64,000 nt of DNA from Bog-113 sp963752695 (lineage in GTDB: Bacteria; Acidobacteriota; Terriglobia; Bryobacterales; Bryobacteraceae): NCBI GenBank assembly GCA_963752695.1, contig CAVVZB010000001.1, positions 806,001 to 870,000 on the forward strand, written 5' to 3'. The stretch's first letter is position 1. Each line of letters starts with the position of its first letter. The translations under genes and the position numbers were made by a program. Of this stretch, positions 43,063 through 51,202 are shown in pieces. The notes under the pieces are model-generated. The model was not told the origin of the DNA. It made no database searches and saw only the letters and a list, made by a program, of their open reading frames with translations.

Positions 43063-43779
43063 ATGAAAAAGATGTTCCTTTTGCTCGCCTCCGCTGGGAT
43101 TTGCGGTGCTACGCCCATCATTCCGCTGACACCTTACATGTTTCCGGCTATTCAAATTATCGGGTCGGCTTCTTATCAGGAACTCCCTGCCGAGTTCAAT
43201 TACGAACCTTGGATGGCCAGTCTGAGCCTAAGCAGCCTCTTGCCTGGAGCATTGGACGGCGAAGACCAGACGGGCGCTGGCTCTCACCCGTGCTGTTACC
43301 CCGGCCCTCAAATTCTGCAAAATTGGGGCGATAGCGAAAACAACGGTTGGAGCTTCGCGGCGAATGATCCCGCAATTGCGCCTCTCCTCGTAACCTGTAA
43401 CCTTGGGTCATGCGACAACGGGAACGGGTACAACGGGTATTCCTTCAACTTCACTCCAGAGGCGAATGGCACATTCACCGGAACGATGATCTTTTCTGAG
43501 ATGGGCGTCGGCAACATTGCCATTATTCCGGTGTACGGCGATTTCACTTACACAACGAGCGGTGTGCAAGGAAGCGGCGACTTTTCGGCAACGTACGCTT
43601 TCGTTACGCCGGAACCAAGCGCGATCTGGCTTGCAACCACCGGGATGATGTTGTTACTGCTCCTCGGCAAGCGAGTGCGAGTGAAAAGTCGAGTTCTTCC
43701 TGCGACTTGCCAGACAAATCCAGGTGCTATTTCGCCACGTATGATGGCACGGGTGCTCTTGATGCCGCGGACGCGCTGA
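43063..43779 (+). CDS. PEP-CTERM-like secreted protein with an abnormal C-terminal extension
   Basis: 238 residues from ATG 43063, chosen because the signal peptide starts there (MKKMFLLLASAGICGATP). An upstream frame to 42967 is open but not signal-like. The middle is a beta-rich domain with Cys pairs (HPCCYPG, CNLGSCDNGNG). Near the end is PEPSAIWLATTGMMLLLLLG followed by KRVRVKSR, the PEP-CTERM anchor; normally the protein stops there, but the frame runs on for about 28 more residues. The tail may reflect a lost stop or frameshift. Probable exosortase substrate; function unknown. Confidence 0.65.
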   Translation: MKKMFLLLASAGICGATPIIPLTPYMFPAIQIIGSASYQELPAEFNYEPWMASLSLSSLLPGALDGEDQTGAGSHPCCYPGPQILQNWGDSENNGWSFAANDPAIAPLLVTCNLGSCDNGNGYNGYSFNFTPEANGTFTGTMIFSEMGVGNIAIIPVYGDFTYTTSGVQGSGDFSATYAFVTPEPSAIWLATTGMMLLLLLGKRVRVKSRVLPATCQTNPGAISPRMMARVLLMPRTR

Positions 43780-44524
43780 ATTCAGAATTACGCTGAACAG
43801 AAGATCATCACAGATGTTAACAGATAGCAGGTTTTTTGCGACTGTTTACCAGGAGTGCGTAGGTTCGAAAGTCATATTTGGGGAGCCAAACATCGTTAGC
43901 GCAAAGTCCGTGGTTCCGGGTTGACTGCCGATGTTGCAAATACTCCTTAAAATGGCCGATATTTCGAGTATTCGGTTTTCTTACCGGCTCGAAACACGAC
44001 GAACTGTCTGTATGAACCGACTTTCTCCTCGACTCTTGCCTGATATTCTCACCGTCTCCGCCTAGGCACGCACTTCGGGTTGACTGGCGAACGGTGCTAT
44101 TCGAAGCAGATATCGCTTGCCGCCGATGCCAAACTAAATGACCGTCGAATCGGCTCGCAAGGGCATCTTTACTACGTCGTTTTTGTCCATACCGCGACAC
44201 TTCACCTCGGTTCGCGTGTGCGCCTGCCGCTTTCAAACGCGACTGCGCAGATGCCGTGATCTGGCATCGCGCCGCATGCCGCCAAATGAATAGCGTAAAT
44301 CCTGGGCAATCCAGCGTGCGATCCAGGGTGAAGCCGCTCGCGCCATTTCTCAGCAATCTTTGTGTCTCGGCCAGACACCTGGGCTGAGTGCTTAGTTACA
44401 AGCAGATTCCGTTTTGGCCGGATCTTCCGACGAGATACTCGTAAACACGCTTCCAAGCGCTGCGGCGCGGACTTTTCGGAAACGGTCATTGTCCTGCGGA
44501 TAATACTGTTCAATAGGAAATTTG
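43780..44524. other. 745-bp accessory spacer without recognisable gene
   Basis: Short frames only; a 179-codon minus-strand frame (43817-44356) has no family-like sequence and an erratic composition. A hairpin GTGTCT-CGGCC-AGACAC lies at 44362-44378 without a T-tract. The pentadecamer-like phrase CGGGTTGACTG occurs near 43917 and again near 44078. This may be decayed coding sequence. Confidence 0.35.
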
Positions 44525-45577
44525 ATGAAGCTTTCCCAGGCGATCGCATTCGCACTCTTTTCTACAGGACTGGTGAATGCCGCAGACCCAATCAAATCGG
44601 CATACATTTTGAACGGCGATGTCTTCGTTTCACGCCCGAACCACAGGCCGCTTCGGCTCACGACCGACGACTCGCGCAAGAGTCAGCTCGCTTGGTCGCC
44701 TTCAGGCGATCGCATCGCTTTCGTATCCGATGCACCTGGCGCACTGGCCATTGTCAGCGTACTACCGGCATCCGGAGGCGTCGCTCGCCCGATATCGTTC
44801 CGGCCTTCAAATCCCGGAGTTCACATCGAAGGGATGCGGGGCGTGGAGCAGTTGCAGTGGATTGATGAGAACCGGATCGCGCTCGCTGGCAGCGTTAATC
44901 CCTCGACTGTGGAGTACTGCATGATCAAGATCGACAGCGGAAGAGAGGTTGATTGGTACGCCACCGACGGATTTAGCCTCGCGGTCAGTCCTGCCGGAGA
45001 GCATGTCGCCTACGTATCTTGGGTCCCGCACTTCCAAGCCGAGGCGGATCGCCGTCCGCAACTTTGCTTTGATCACGACTGTGGAATCAACCAGACGCCA
45101 TGGCGCAGCTTCCCTGGCCAGGAAAGGCATCTAGAATTTGTCGGTAGTCCCGTTTGGAATCGAAGCGGATCGGCGGTAGCGATCATCGCGCAGGATCTCG
45201 AGAACTCCCGTTTGACTCTGATCGTTAGACCGCTGGGCCACCCCGCGTCAGAGTATCCTCTTCCACAAGGATCACCTTCGGAAACCGTGATCGGAAACGA
45301 TTTCGACAACACGAACGCGTATCGTCTCAAATGGGATCGCGAAGCAGTGCTGGTCAAAGCTGGACATACCTATTGGCGGTTAAGACCGGGAGAGAGAGCC
45401 CTCACCAGCGTCGGGCCGCAGGCCATTCAAGGCGTGATTGACGCAACGCAAGCCTCGCTAGACGCCGGGCGAGCGAAAGCCGAAGCGCTCGGTGCCACCG
45501 AGTCGGCTTTTTGGTGTAAGTCGTGTCCCGATGCAGAGACGCGCGGTAGCGACGCCAGCAAACCTCATACACGATAA
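44525..45577 (+). CDS. Secreted TolB/WD40-like beta-propeller hypothetical protein
   Basis: 350 residues from ATG 44525 (a TTG just before it is in frame; TAGGAAA is the ribosome site). Signal peptide KLSQAIAFALFSTGLVNAAD. Blades show the TolB-like pattern: SQLAWSPSGDRIAFVSD, VSPAGEHVAYVSWVP and GSPVWNRSGSAVAIIAQD. Cys pairs LCFDHDCG and WCKSCPD near the end. Likely periplasmic, with a binding role. Its stop overlaps the next start by one base (TAATG), so the two form an operon in the island. Confidence 0.65.
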   Translation: MKLSQAIAFALFSTGLVNAADPIKSAYILNGDVFVSRPNHRPLRLTTDDSRKSQLAWSPSGDRIAFVSDAPGALAIVSVLPASGGVARPISFRPSNPGVHIEGMRGVEQLQWIDENRIALAGSVNPSTVEYCMIKIDSGREVDWYATDGFSLAVSPAGEHVAYVSWVPHFQAEADRRPQLCFDHDCGINQTPWRSFPGQERHLEFVGSPVWNRSGSAVAIIAQDLENSRLTLIVRPLGHPASEYPLPQGSPSETVIGNDFDNTNAYRLKWDREAVLVKAGHTYWRLRPGERALTSVGPQAIQGVIDATQASLDAGRAKAEALGATESAFWCKSCPDAETRGSDASKPHTR

Positions 45578-46434
45578 TGACAAAATTATCACTGATTACT
45601 CTCTCCCTATCTTTCGGTCTATGCGGGCCGTCCTTTGCGGCCTCGGTCGCAACCCTCGCAGAGTCATTCGCGCCCCAAGGTTCAGCGATCGCACGAGTGC
45701 CCACGCACGACGCCTTTGGTGCTACTTACGACATCCCCGCTGCGTGCGCGCCGAATAAGAGTTCTCAAACGGAAGTAGCTTTCGCGTACAGCCAGTCCGG
45801 CGTGCTCTACTTACAGATCGGTTCGGTTATTGCATCGCGAGTGATTCTTTTAGGCACTTTCTTGCAGACGAGTGAGGCGGTCAACGGCATCGCCTGTCGG
45901 GACATTCTGAGGACCAACTCCCCCCAGGTCCTGGCTTTGTCCTCGGAGGGGGCGAGTGTCGGTTCCTATCTCAATATATTCAGCGTGGTTGAAGGAAGGC
46001 TCCAGGCGCTGCCTGGTTCGCCCATTGGATTCTATCAATTGAGCGTTGATTGTCCCGACACGAAGGCTGCATGCCGGATTGCGAGTTATGGAAAATGGAC
46101 GGCTCCGGACAGTGCCACCGCGGATGTCTACGATTGGAACGGATCCGCATACATCTTGAATAGTTCGGAAGAGCAGCACTACAGTGACCTTATGATGGAA
46201 CGTGTGCGAGCTCAGGCCCTGGAAGACCGGCCGATGGAAGCGGCGTACCGTAGCATGTTGACCTTGCGTGCCTCCGCAATCTTGATTGCTAAAGGGCGCC
46301 GCGCCGAAGCCAGTAGCCTGCTTCAGACTTCGCTCAAGATCCTGCTTGATCGCTCGTTGACCAGTGGGTCTCTCGCGGAAATAGATTCCGCCCGGAAAAC
46401 ACTGACGGAGCTTGTACATAAGTATTCGCAATAA
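45577..46434 (+). CDS. Secreted hypothetical protein with helical C-terminus
   Basis: 285 residues; signal peptide LSLITLSLSFGLCGPSFAAS. The middle is beta-rich with Cys residues (PAACAP, GIACRD, VDCPDTKAAC). The last about 85 residues are helical and TPR-like (AAYRSMLTLRASAILIAKGR, ASSLLQTSLKILLDRSLTSG). No family recognised. Translationally coupled to the propeller protein; they may act together in the envelope. Confidence 0.6.
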   Translation: MTKLSLITLSLSFGLCGPSFAASVATLAESFAPQGSAIARVPTHDAFGATYDIPAACAPNKSSQTEVAFAYSQSGVLYLQIGSVIASRVILLGTFLQTSEAVNGIACRDILRTNSPQVLALSSEGASVGSYLNIFSVVEGRLQALPGSPIGFYQLSVDCPDTKAACRIASYGKWTAPDSATADVYDWNGSAYILNSSEEQHYSDLMMERVRAQALEDRPMEAAYRSMLTLRASAILIAKGRRAEASSLLQTSLKILLDRSLTSGSLAEIDSARKTLTELVHKYSQ

Positions 46435-46882
46435 ATCGGCGAGGCTGTACTCGCGACTTTATCTCGAATATGCCGAGTCATCAAACGAGAATAAGTGCGA
46501 TTTGGAGTATGGATAGCCATATCCTGGGTCGCCGTCCTGGACCGCCCATGCCTTCCCTGCGCAATACGTCTGGTATGTTCAGCAGCAATCAGGTAACACC
46601 TGAGCAACGGGGAGAACGATCAGGATGAATTGGAATGGAAATCCAATGCTGTACGCCTGCTAGACGCCATAGGTGCTGAGCCAGTTCGGAAAGGCTGTCC
46701 TGGGCAGTGCAAATCGTGCAGTGGCCGAAACCCGAGCTGGTTACAAGCTGTACGAAGCTTAGGTGAAAATCCGAAACTCCCCCGCACTCGCTGAGCTGCT
46801 TTTTTTCCGAGCGCTCGACCCAGCCGCCGGTGATAAAATATGGGGATAAAGGCTTAGCGCGGGGATGGGCCAGTGTCGAAGC
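46435..46882. other. Non-coding right part of island 1
   Basis: About 450 bp without a plausible gene. It contains the candidate cobalamin-riboswitch-like remnant (46660-46860), described separately, and a T7 run at 46801-46807 after a weak hairpin. Ends at the decayed permease tail. Confidence 0.4.
46660..46860 (+). ncRNA. Possible decayed cobalamin riboswitch
   Basis: The phrase AGGTGAAAATCCG (46761-46773), then CTCCCCCGCACTCGCTGAG, resembles the core of cobalamin riboswitches, GGTGAAAATCCGGNACTGNCCCGCNACTGTGA. An AGGTGC near 46671 could be the 5' P3 element. The GGGAA usually before the core and the exact CTG are missing. No cobalamin gene follows, only a gene remnant and typA. Recognition is by eye; a covariance-model search is needed to accept it. 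Confidence 0.3.
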
Positions 46883-47035
46883 TCAATGAACAGAGCTTTG
46901 GCTGACGATTTAATCTCACTTACCGGCCTTGGGCGGTGGGATACTCCTTATCTGCGCCGTCACCATACCATCGGGCCTTTACCCCGCCCACGTCGCGGCG
47001 CGCCTGAAACCGATCGAAGTCATCCACTAGAGTAA
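46883..47035 (+). pseudogene. Decayed copy of the 3' end of the FtsX/MacB-like permease gene
   Basis: Matches 42305-42465 at roughly 85 % identity by eye, with three small indels that break the frame and a premature TAG (46 vs GAAGAG in the intact gene). Shared blocks include CGTCACCATAC, GTCGCGGCGCGCCT and AAACCGATCGAAGTCATCCA. Only the last about 150 bp of the gene are present. It lies 18 bp before typA, and with the intact tail it brackets the 4.4-kb island. Confidence 0.9.
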
Positions 47036-47052
47036 GTTCCGAAAGTAAATTG

Positions 47053-48855
47053 ATGTCAAACGAAAACCATACCGCTCAAACCCGAAATATCGCCATCATC
47101 GCCCACGTCGATCACGGCAAGACTACGCTCGTCGATGCCATGCTCAAACAGAGCGGCATCTTCCGCGCCAATGAGGAAGTTGCGGAGCGCGTCATGGATT
47201 CCAATGACCTCGAACGCGAACGCGGCATCACCATCCTTTCCAAGATCACCGGCATCCGTTATCGCGGCCAGAAAATCAACATCGTGGACACGCCCGGCCA
47301 TAGCGACTTCGGCGGTGAAGTCGAGCGCGCCCTCAAAATCGTCGATGGCGTCATGCTTCTGGTCGACGCCAGCGAAGGTCCGCTTCCCCAGACTCGTTAC
47401 GTTTTGATGAAGGCCTTGGAAGCCCACTTAACGCCCATCGTCGTTATCAACAAAATCGATCGGCCCGACGCCCGGCCCCAGGAAGTCCTCAACGAGGTCT
47501 ATGACCTTTTTATCGATCTCGACGCCAAAGAGGATCAACTCGAGTTTCCCGTGCTCTACACCAACGGGCGCGCCGGGATCGCCAAGAACACGCTCGAAGA
47601 TCCGTCCGAAGATCTACAACCTCTCTACGAAGCCATCGTCACCCACATCCCTCCGCCCGCCGGTAACCCGGACGAAGTCCTTCAGATGCTCGTCGCCAAC
47701 CTCGATTACAGCGACTACCTGGGACGCCTTGCAATTGGCCGCATCTTCAACGGCGTCCTGAAATATGGCGATGACGTGGCCATCTGCAAGCTCGATGGTT
47801 CCGTTCAAAAGACCCGCATCACCAAGCTGTATTCCTTCGAGGGCTTAAAGCGCGTTGACGAAACCATTGGCTTCCCCGGCGACATCATGGCGATTGCCGG
47901 ACTGGAAGGCATCACTATCGGCGAAACCCTGACCAGCGCCGAAAACCCCAAGCCCCTTCCTCAAATCCAGATCGACGAACCCACGATTGGGATGCTCTTC
48001 ACCATCAACACTTCGCCCTTCGTCGGCAAAGAAGGCACTTTCGTAACCTCGCGCAATCTGAAAGAGCGCCTCGACAAGGAACTACTCACCAACGTGTCCA
48101 TCCGCGTCGAAATGATTACGCCGGATTCGTTCCAGGTTATGGGCCGCGGTGAATTGCAACTCGCCATCATCATTGAAATGATGCGCCGTGAGGGTTTTGA
48201 ATTGATGGTCGGTAAGCCCGAGATCATCACGCGCAAAACGGAAAACGGCGTTCAGGAACCCGTTGAACTCCTCGTCATCGATTGCCCCGAAACTTTTATC
48301 GGCGTCGTGATGGAAAAGATGGGCATCCGCAAGGGCAAAATGAGCAAGATGATCAACAACGGCAGTGGTCGTGTGCGCCTGGAATTCACCATACCCTCGC
48401 GCGGTTTAATCGGCCTGCGTAGTGAGATCCTCACCGACACCCGCGGCACAGCCATCATGAACTCGCTCTTTCACGGGTACATCGATTGGCAGGGCGATAT
48501 CCCCAGCCGTCCTACTGGCTCCCTCGTTTCCGACCGCGCTGGTAAGGCAACCGGAAACGCCATCTGGAACATCCAGGAACGCGGCGAAATTTTCATTAGT
48601 CCCGGCACCGAGGTCTATGAAGGCATGATCGTCGGCGAGAACGCCCGCCAAAACGATCTCGACGTGAATATCGTTAAAGAGAAAAAGCTCACCAACATGC
48701 GCGCATCGAGCGCCGATGAAGCCATTCGCCTGGTCCCGCCGCGCCTCCTCAATCTCGAACAGGCCATCGAATTCATCCGCGATGACGAAATGGTCGAAGT
48801 GACTCCCCAGTCGATCCGCCTCCGCAAGAAGATTCTAAAATTCAATCAGCGATGA
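47053..48855 (+). CDS. typA: Ribosome-associated GTPase TypA/BipA
   Basis: 600 residues from ATG 47053 (a TTG directly before is in frame). Translational GTPase acting on ribosome assembly and stress responses. G motifs: IIAHVDHGKTTLVDAML, ERGITILSK, DTPGHSDFGGEVERALK and VVINKIDRPDARP. The C-terminal part has the BipA-specific domain (HGYIDWQGDIPSRPTGSLVS, IWNIQERGEIFISPGTEVYE). Followed with a 4-bp overlap by trmFO. Confidence 0.97.
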   Translation: MSNENHTAQTRNIAIIAHVDHGKTTLVDAMLKQSGIFRANEEVAERVMDSNDLERERGITILSKITGIRYRGQKINIVDTPGHSDFGGEVERALKIVDGVMLLVDASEGPLPQTRYVLMKALEAHLTPIVVINKIDRPDARPQEVLNEVYDLFIDLDAKEDQLEFPVLYTNGRAGIAKNTLEDPSEDLQPLYEAIVTHIPPPAGNPDEVLQMLVANLDYSDYLGRLAIGRIFNGVLKYGDDVAICKLDGSVQKTRITKLYSFEGLKRVDETIGFPGDIMAIAGLEGITIGETLTSAENPKPLPQIQIDEPTIGMLFTINTSPFVGKEGTFVTSRNLKERLDKELLTNVSIRVEMITPDSFQVMGRGELQLAIIIEMMRREGFELMVGKPEIITRKTENGVQEPVELLVIDCPETFIGVVMEKMGIRKGKMSKMINNGSGRVRLEFTIPSRGLIGLRSEILTDTRGTAIMNSLFHGYIDWQGDIPSRPTGSLVSDRAGKATGNAIWNIQERGEIFISPGTEVYEGMIVGENARQNDLDVNIVKEKKLTNMRASSADEAIRLVPPRLLNLEQAIEFIRDDEMVEVTPQSIRLRKKILKFNQR

Positions 48856-50180
48856 ATGTCCATGTGCTCGGAGCTGGCCTGGCCGGTTCCGAAGCCGCTT
48901 TCCAATTGGCCGAGCGCGGCATCCCGGTACAGCTTCACGAAATGCGTCCCGTGGTTTGTACCCCCGCGCATCGGACCGATCGGTTTGCCGAGCTGGTTTG
49001 CAGTAATTCTTTAAAAAGCGATCAGCACCCGTCGGCCTCCTGGCTCCTTAAGGAGGAATTGCGTCAGCTGAATAGCCTTTGTATCCAAGCCGCGGCGGTC
49101 GCGCGAGTTCCCGGTGGCCAGGCGCTTACGGTTGATCGCGACTTGTTTGCCGAGCATGTCACCCGCGCCATCGAGCAGCATCCCCGCATCGAAATTCTTC
49201 GCCACGAAGTTCGCGAAATTCCGCCAGGCGCCGTGTGCATCGTCGCCACCGGCCCGCTCACGTCCGACGCTTTGGCTGCCGAAATCGCGCAGATTACCGG
49301 TTCCCAGCGGCTCTTCTTCTACGACAGCATTAGCCCCATTGTCGACGGCGAATCGGTGGATCAAACCATTGCTTTCCGCGCGTCCCGCTACGACAAGTCT
49401 CTCGATGGAACCGGCGACTACCTCAACTGCCCCATGAATCGCGAGGAGTACGATCGCTTCTACGACGCTCTCGCCAACGCCCAGCCCTTCGAGTCCCATA
49501 TTTCGGGAGATGTTCCCTACTTCGAATCCTGCTTGCCGATTGAGGAAATCGCGCGGCGCGGCAAAGACACGCTTCGGTTCGGACCGATGAAGCCCATGGG
49601 TCTTACCGACCCTCGCACTGGCCGCTACCCGTACGCCTGTGTCCAACTGCGCCAGGAAACCTTGCGCGCGGATAGCTGGAATCTGGTCGGCTTCCAAAAC
49701 CATCTACGCTTCCCGGAACAGAAACGTGTCCTGCGCCTGATCCCCGGCTTACAAAATGCCGAGTTCCTGCGCTACGGCCAGATCCACCGTAATACGTACA
49801 TCAACGCCCCCGCGCTTCTGAGTCCGGCTCTGCAATTGAAATCGCACCCCCGAATCTTCTTCGCTGGACAAATCTCCGGAGTCGAAGGCTACGTGGAATC
49901 GATCGCTACCGGGTTGCTCGCCGGCATCAACGCCGCTGCTTATTTCACCAAAGGAGTCGTCGAAGTTCCGCCGCGCCAGACCGCTCTCGGAAGCCTGGTT
50001 CACTACATTACGCACGCCGACCCTAACAACTACCAGCCCGCCAACATTGCCTTCGATCTCTTGCCGCCGCTTCCCGACTCCGAAGTGCGCCGTTTCAAGC
50101 ACGACAAGAAAGCCCGCCACGCCGAGATTTGCCGCGTCGCGATGCAGGCCATGGACGCGCACCGCTTCGCCCATGCTTGA
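48852..50180 (+). CDS. trmFO: Methylenetetrahydrofolate--tRNA-(uracil-5-)-methyltransferase
   Basis: 442 residues. Folate/FAD-dependent enzyme making m5U54 in tRNA. N-terminal FAD motif VHVLGAGLAGSEAAFQLAER, then LHEMRPVVCTPAHRTDRFAE, LVCSNSLKSDQ (characteristic), RFGPMKPMGLTDPRTG, and the C-terminal FFAGQISGVEGYVESIATG. ATGA overlap with typA and an 8-bp overlap with xerC. The trmFO-xerC order is also known from Firmicutes. Confidence 0.97.
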   Translation: MNVHVLGAGLAGSEAAFQLAERGIPVQLHEMRPVVCTPAHRTDRFAELVCSNSLKSDQHPSASWLLKEELRQLNSLCIQAAAVARVPGGQALTVDRDLFAEHVTRAIEQHPRIEILRHEVREIPPGAVCIVATGPLTSDALAAEIAQITGSQRLFFYDSISPIVDGESVDQTIAFRASRYDKSLDGTGDYLNCPMNREEYDRFYDALANAQPFESHISGDVPYFESCLPIEEIARRGKDTLRFGPMKPMGLTDPRTGRYPYACVQLRQETLRADSWNLVGFQNHLRFPEQKRVLRLIPGLQNAEFLRYGQIHRNTYINAPALLSPALQLKSHPRIFFAGQISGVEGYVESIATGLLAGINAAAYFTKGVVEVPPRQTALGSLVHYITHADPNNYQPANIAFDLLPPLPDSEVRRFKHDKKARHAEICRVAMQAMDAHRFAHA

Positions 50181-51063
50181 AGACTCCATAGGCACTTTTC
50201 TCGACGAACTCCGCCTTAAGAACGCATCCCCCCACACCATCAAGAGCTACGCGAGCGATCTGCGCGAGTTCGCCGCTTACTTCACCCTTCCCGATCAACC
50301 TGCGCCCGCGCCTGCCGAATTTGACCTTTATCGCTTGCGGGAGTGGCTCGCCTCGCGTCATGAGCACGGCGCTCAACCCGTCACTATTCGGCGAAACGTG
50401 GCTGCTCTCCGATCGTTCTTTCGCTTCCTGCTGCGTGAAGGTGTCGTGCCGTCGAACCCGGCGCGGTTGTTGCGCCTACCCAAAATGCCTCAGCTTCTCC
50501 CAACTGTACCCAGCGCCGAGCAGACTAACGCCCTTCTTGACAACGTTGCGGCGCAAATGCTGGAGCGTCCGTTTCCCTTGCGCGATCTCGCCATCTTCGA
50601 AGTCCTCTATGGATGCGGCCTGCGAGTCAGCGAGTTGGTGGGTCTCGATCTTGAACAGGTTGATACTAGCGAGCGCTGGCTGCTCGTTCGCGGTAAGGGC
50701 CGCAAGGAGCGTCAAGTCCCCGTGGCTGGAAAAGCCTGGCTCGCGCTGACCAACTATATCGACCAGCGCGCTGGCAAGCCAACGCAGCGCGCAATCTTCT
50801 TGAATCATCGCGGCGGCCGTCTGACTGATCGCGCCGTGCGTTACATCGTCGAATTCTACGCCCGGCACTTTGCCCAGGATCAGGCCTTACACCCGCATAG
50901 CTTCCGCCACGCCTACGCGACGCACCTTCTCGCCGATGGCGCCGACCTCCGCTCCATTCAGGAACTACTCGGCCATGCGCGTCTGTCCACCACCCAGAAG
51001 TACACCCAGGTTTCCCTCACTGACCTCATGCGCGTCTATGACTCCGCGCATCCCAAAGCCTGA
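50173..51063 (+). CDS. xerC: Tyrosine recombinase XerC/XerD
   Basis: 296 residues from ATG 50173; a longer frame starts inside trmFO and is not family-like. SAM-like N-terminal DNA-binding domain (FLDELRLKNASPHTIKSYAS). Catalytic set present: Arg in YGCGLRVSELVGLDL, Lys in RGKGRKERQVPV, HSFRHAYATHLL (His-x2-Arg), His in LLGHARLSTTQ, and Tyr in KYTQV. Resolves chromosome dimers at dif with a partner Xer. No dif-like site was recognised here. Confidence 0.93.
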   Translation: MLEDSIGTFLDELRLKNASPHTIKSYASDLREFAAYFTLPDQPAPAPAEFDLYRLREWLASRHEHGAQPVTIRRNVAALRSFFRFLLREGVVPSNPARLLRLPKMPQLLPTVPSAEQTNALLDNVAAQMLERPFPLRDLAIFEVLYGCGLRVSELVGLDLEQVDTSERWLLVRGKGRKERQVPVAGKAWLALTNYIDQRAGKPTQRAIFLNHRGGRLTDRAVRYIVEFYARHFAQDQALHPHSFRHAYATHLLADGADLRSIQELLGHARLSTTQKYTQVSLTDLMRVYDSAHPKA

Positions 51064-51202
51064 AAATGGAAGTTGAAGTTCAGCTAACTAGCCGCTCGCC
51101 GGACTAGTGCATATCCTGCTACCCCGAAGGATACGAATTCCCCTGTACGCACAAGCCAGCTAAAAGTTGTGGTAACCCGGTTCAAGGCTTCTTATTAACG
51201 CC

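Noticed and set aside
43817..44356. 179-codon minus-strand frame in island 1
   Set aside because: No signal, domain or ribosome site; Arg/Ser/His-rich reading typical of random frames.
49011..49703. 230-codon frame antisense to trmFO
   Set aside because: trmFO is unmistakable on the other strand; the antisense frame has no recognisable domain.
51064..51202. GGTTCAAGGC phrase resembling a tRNA T-arm
   Set aside because: No matching acceptor stem, anticodon arm or CCA around it, so not a tRNA.
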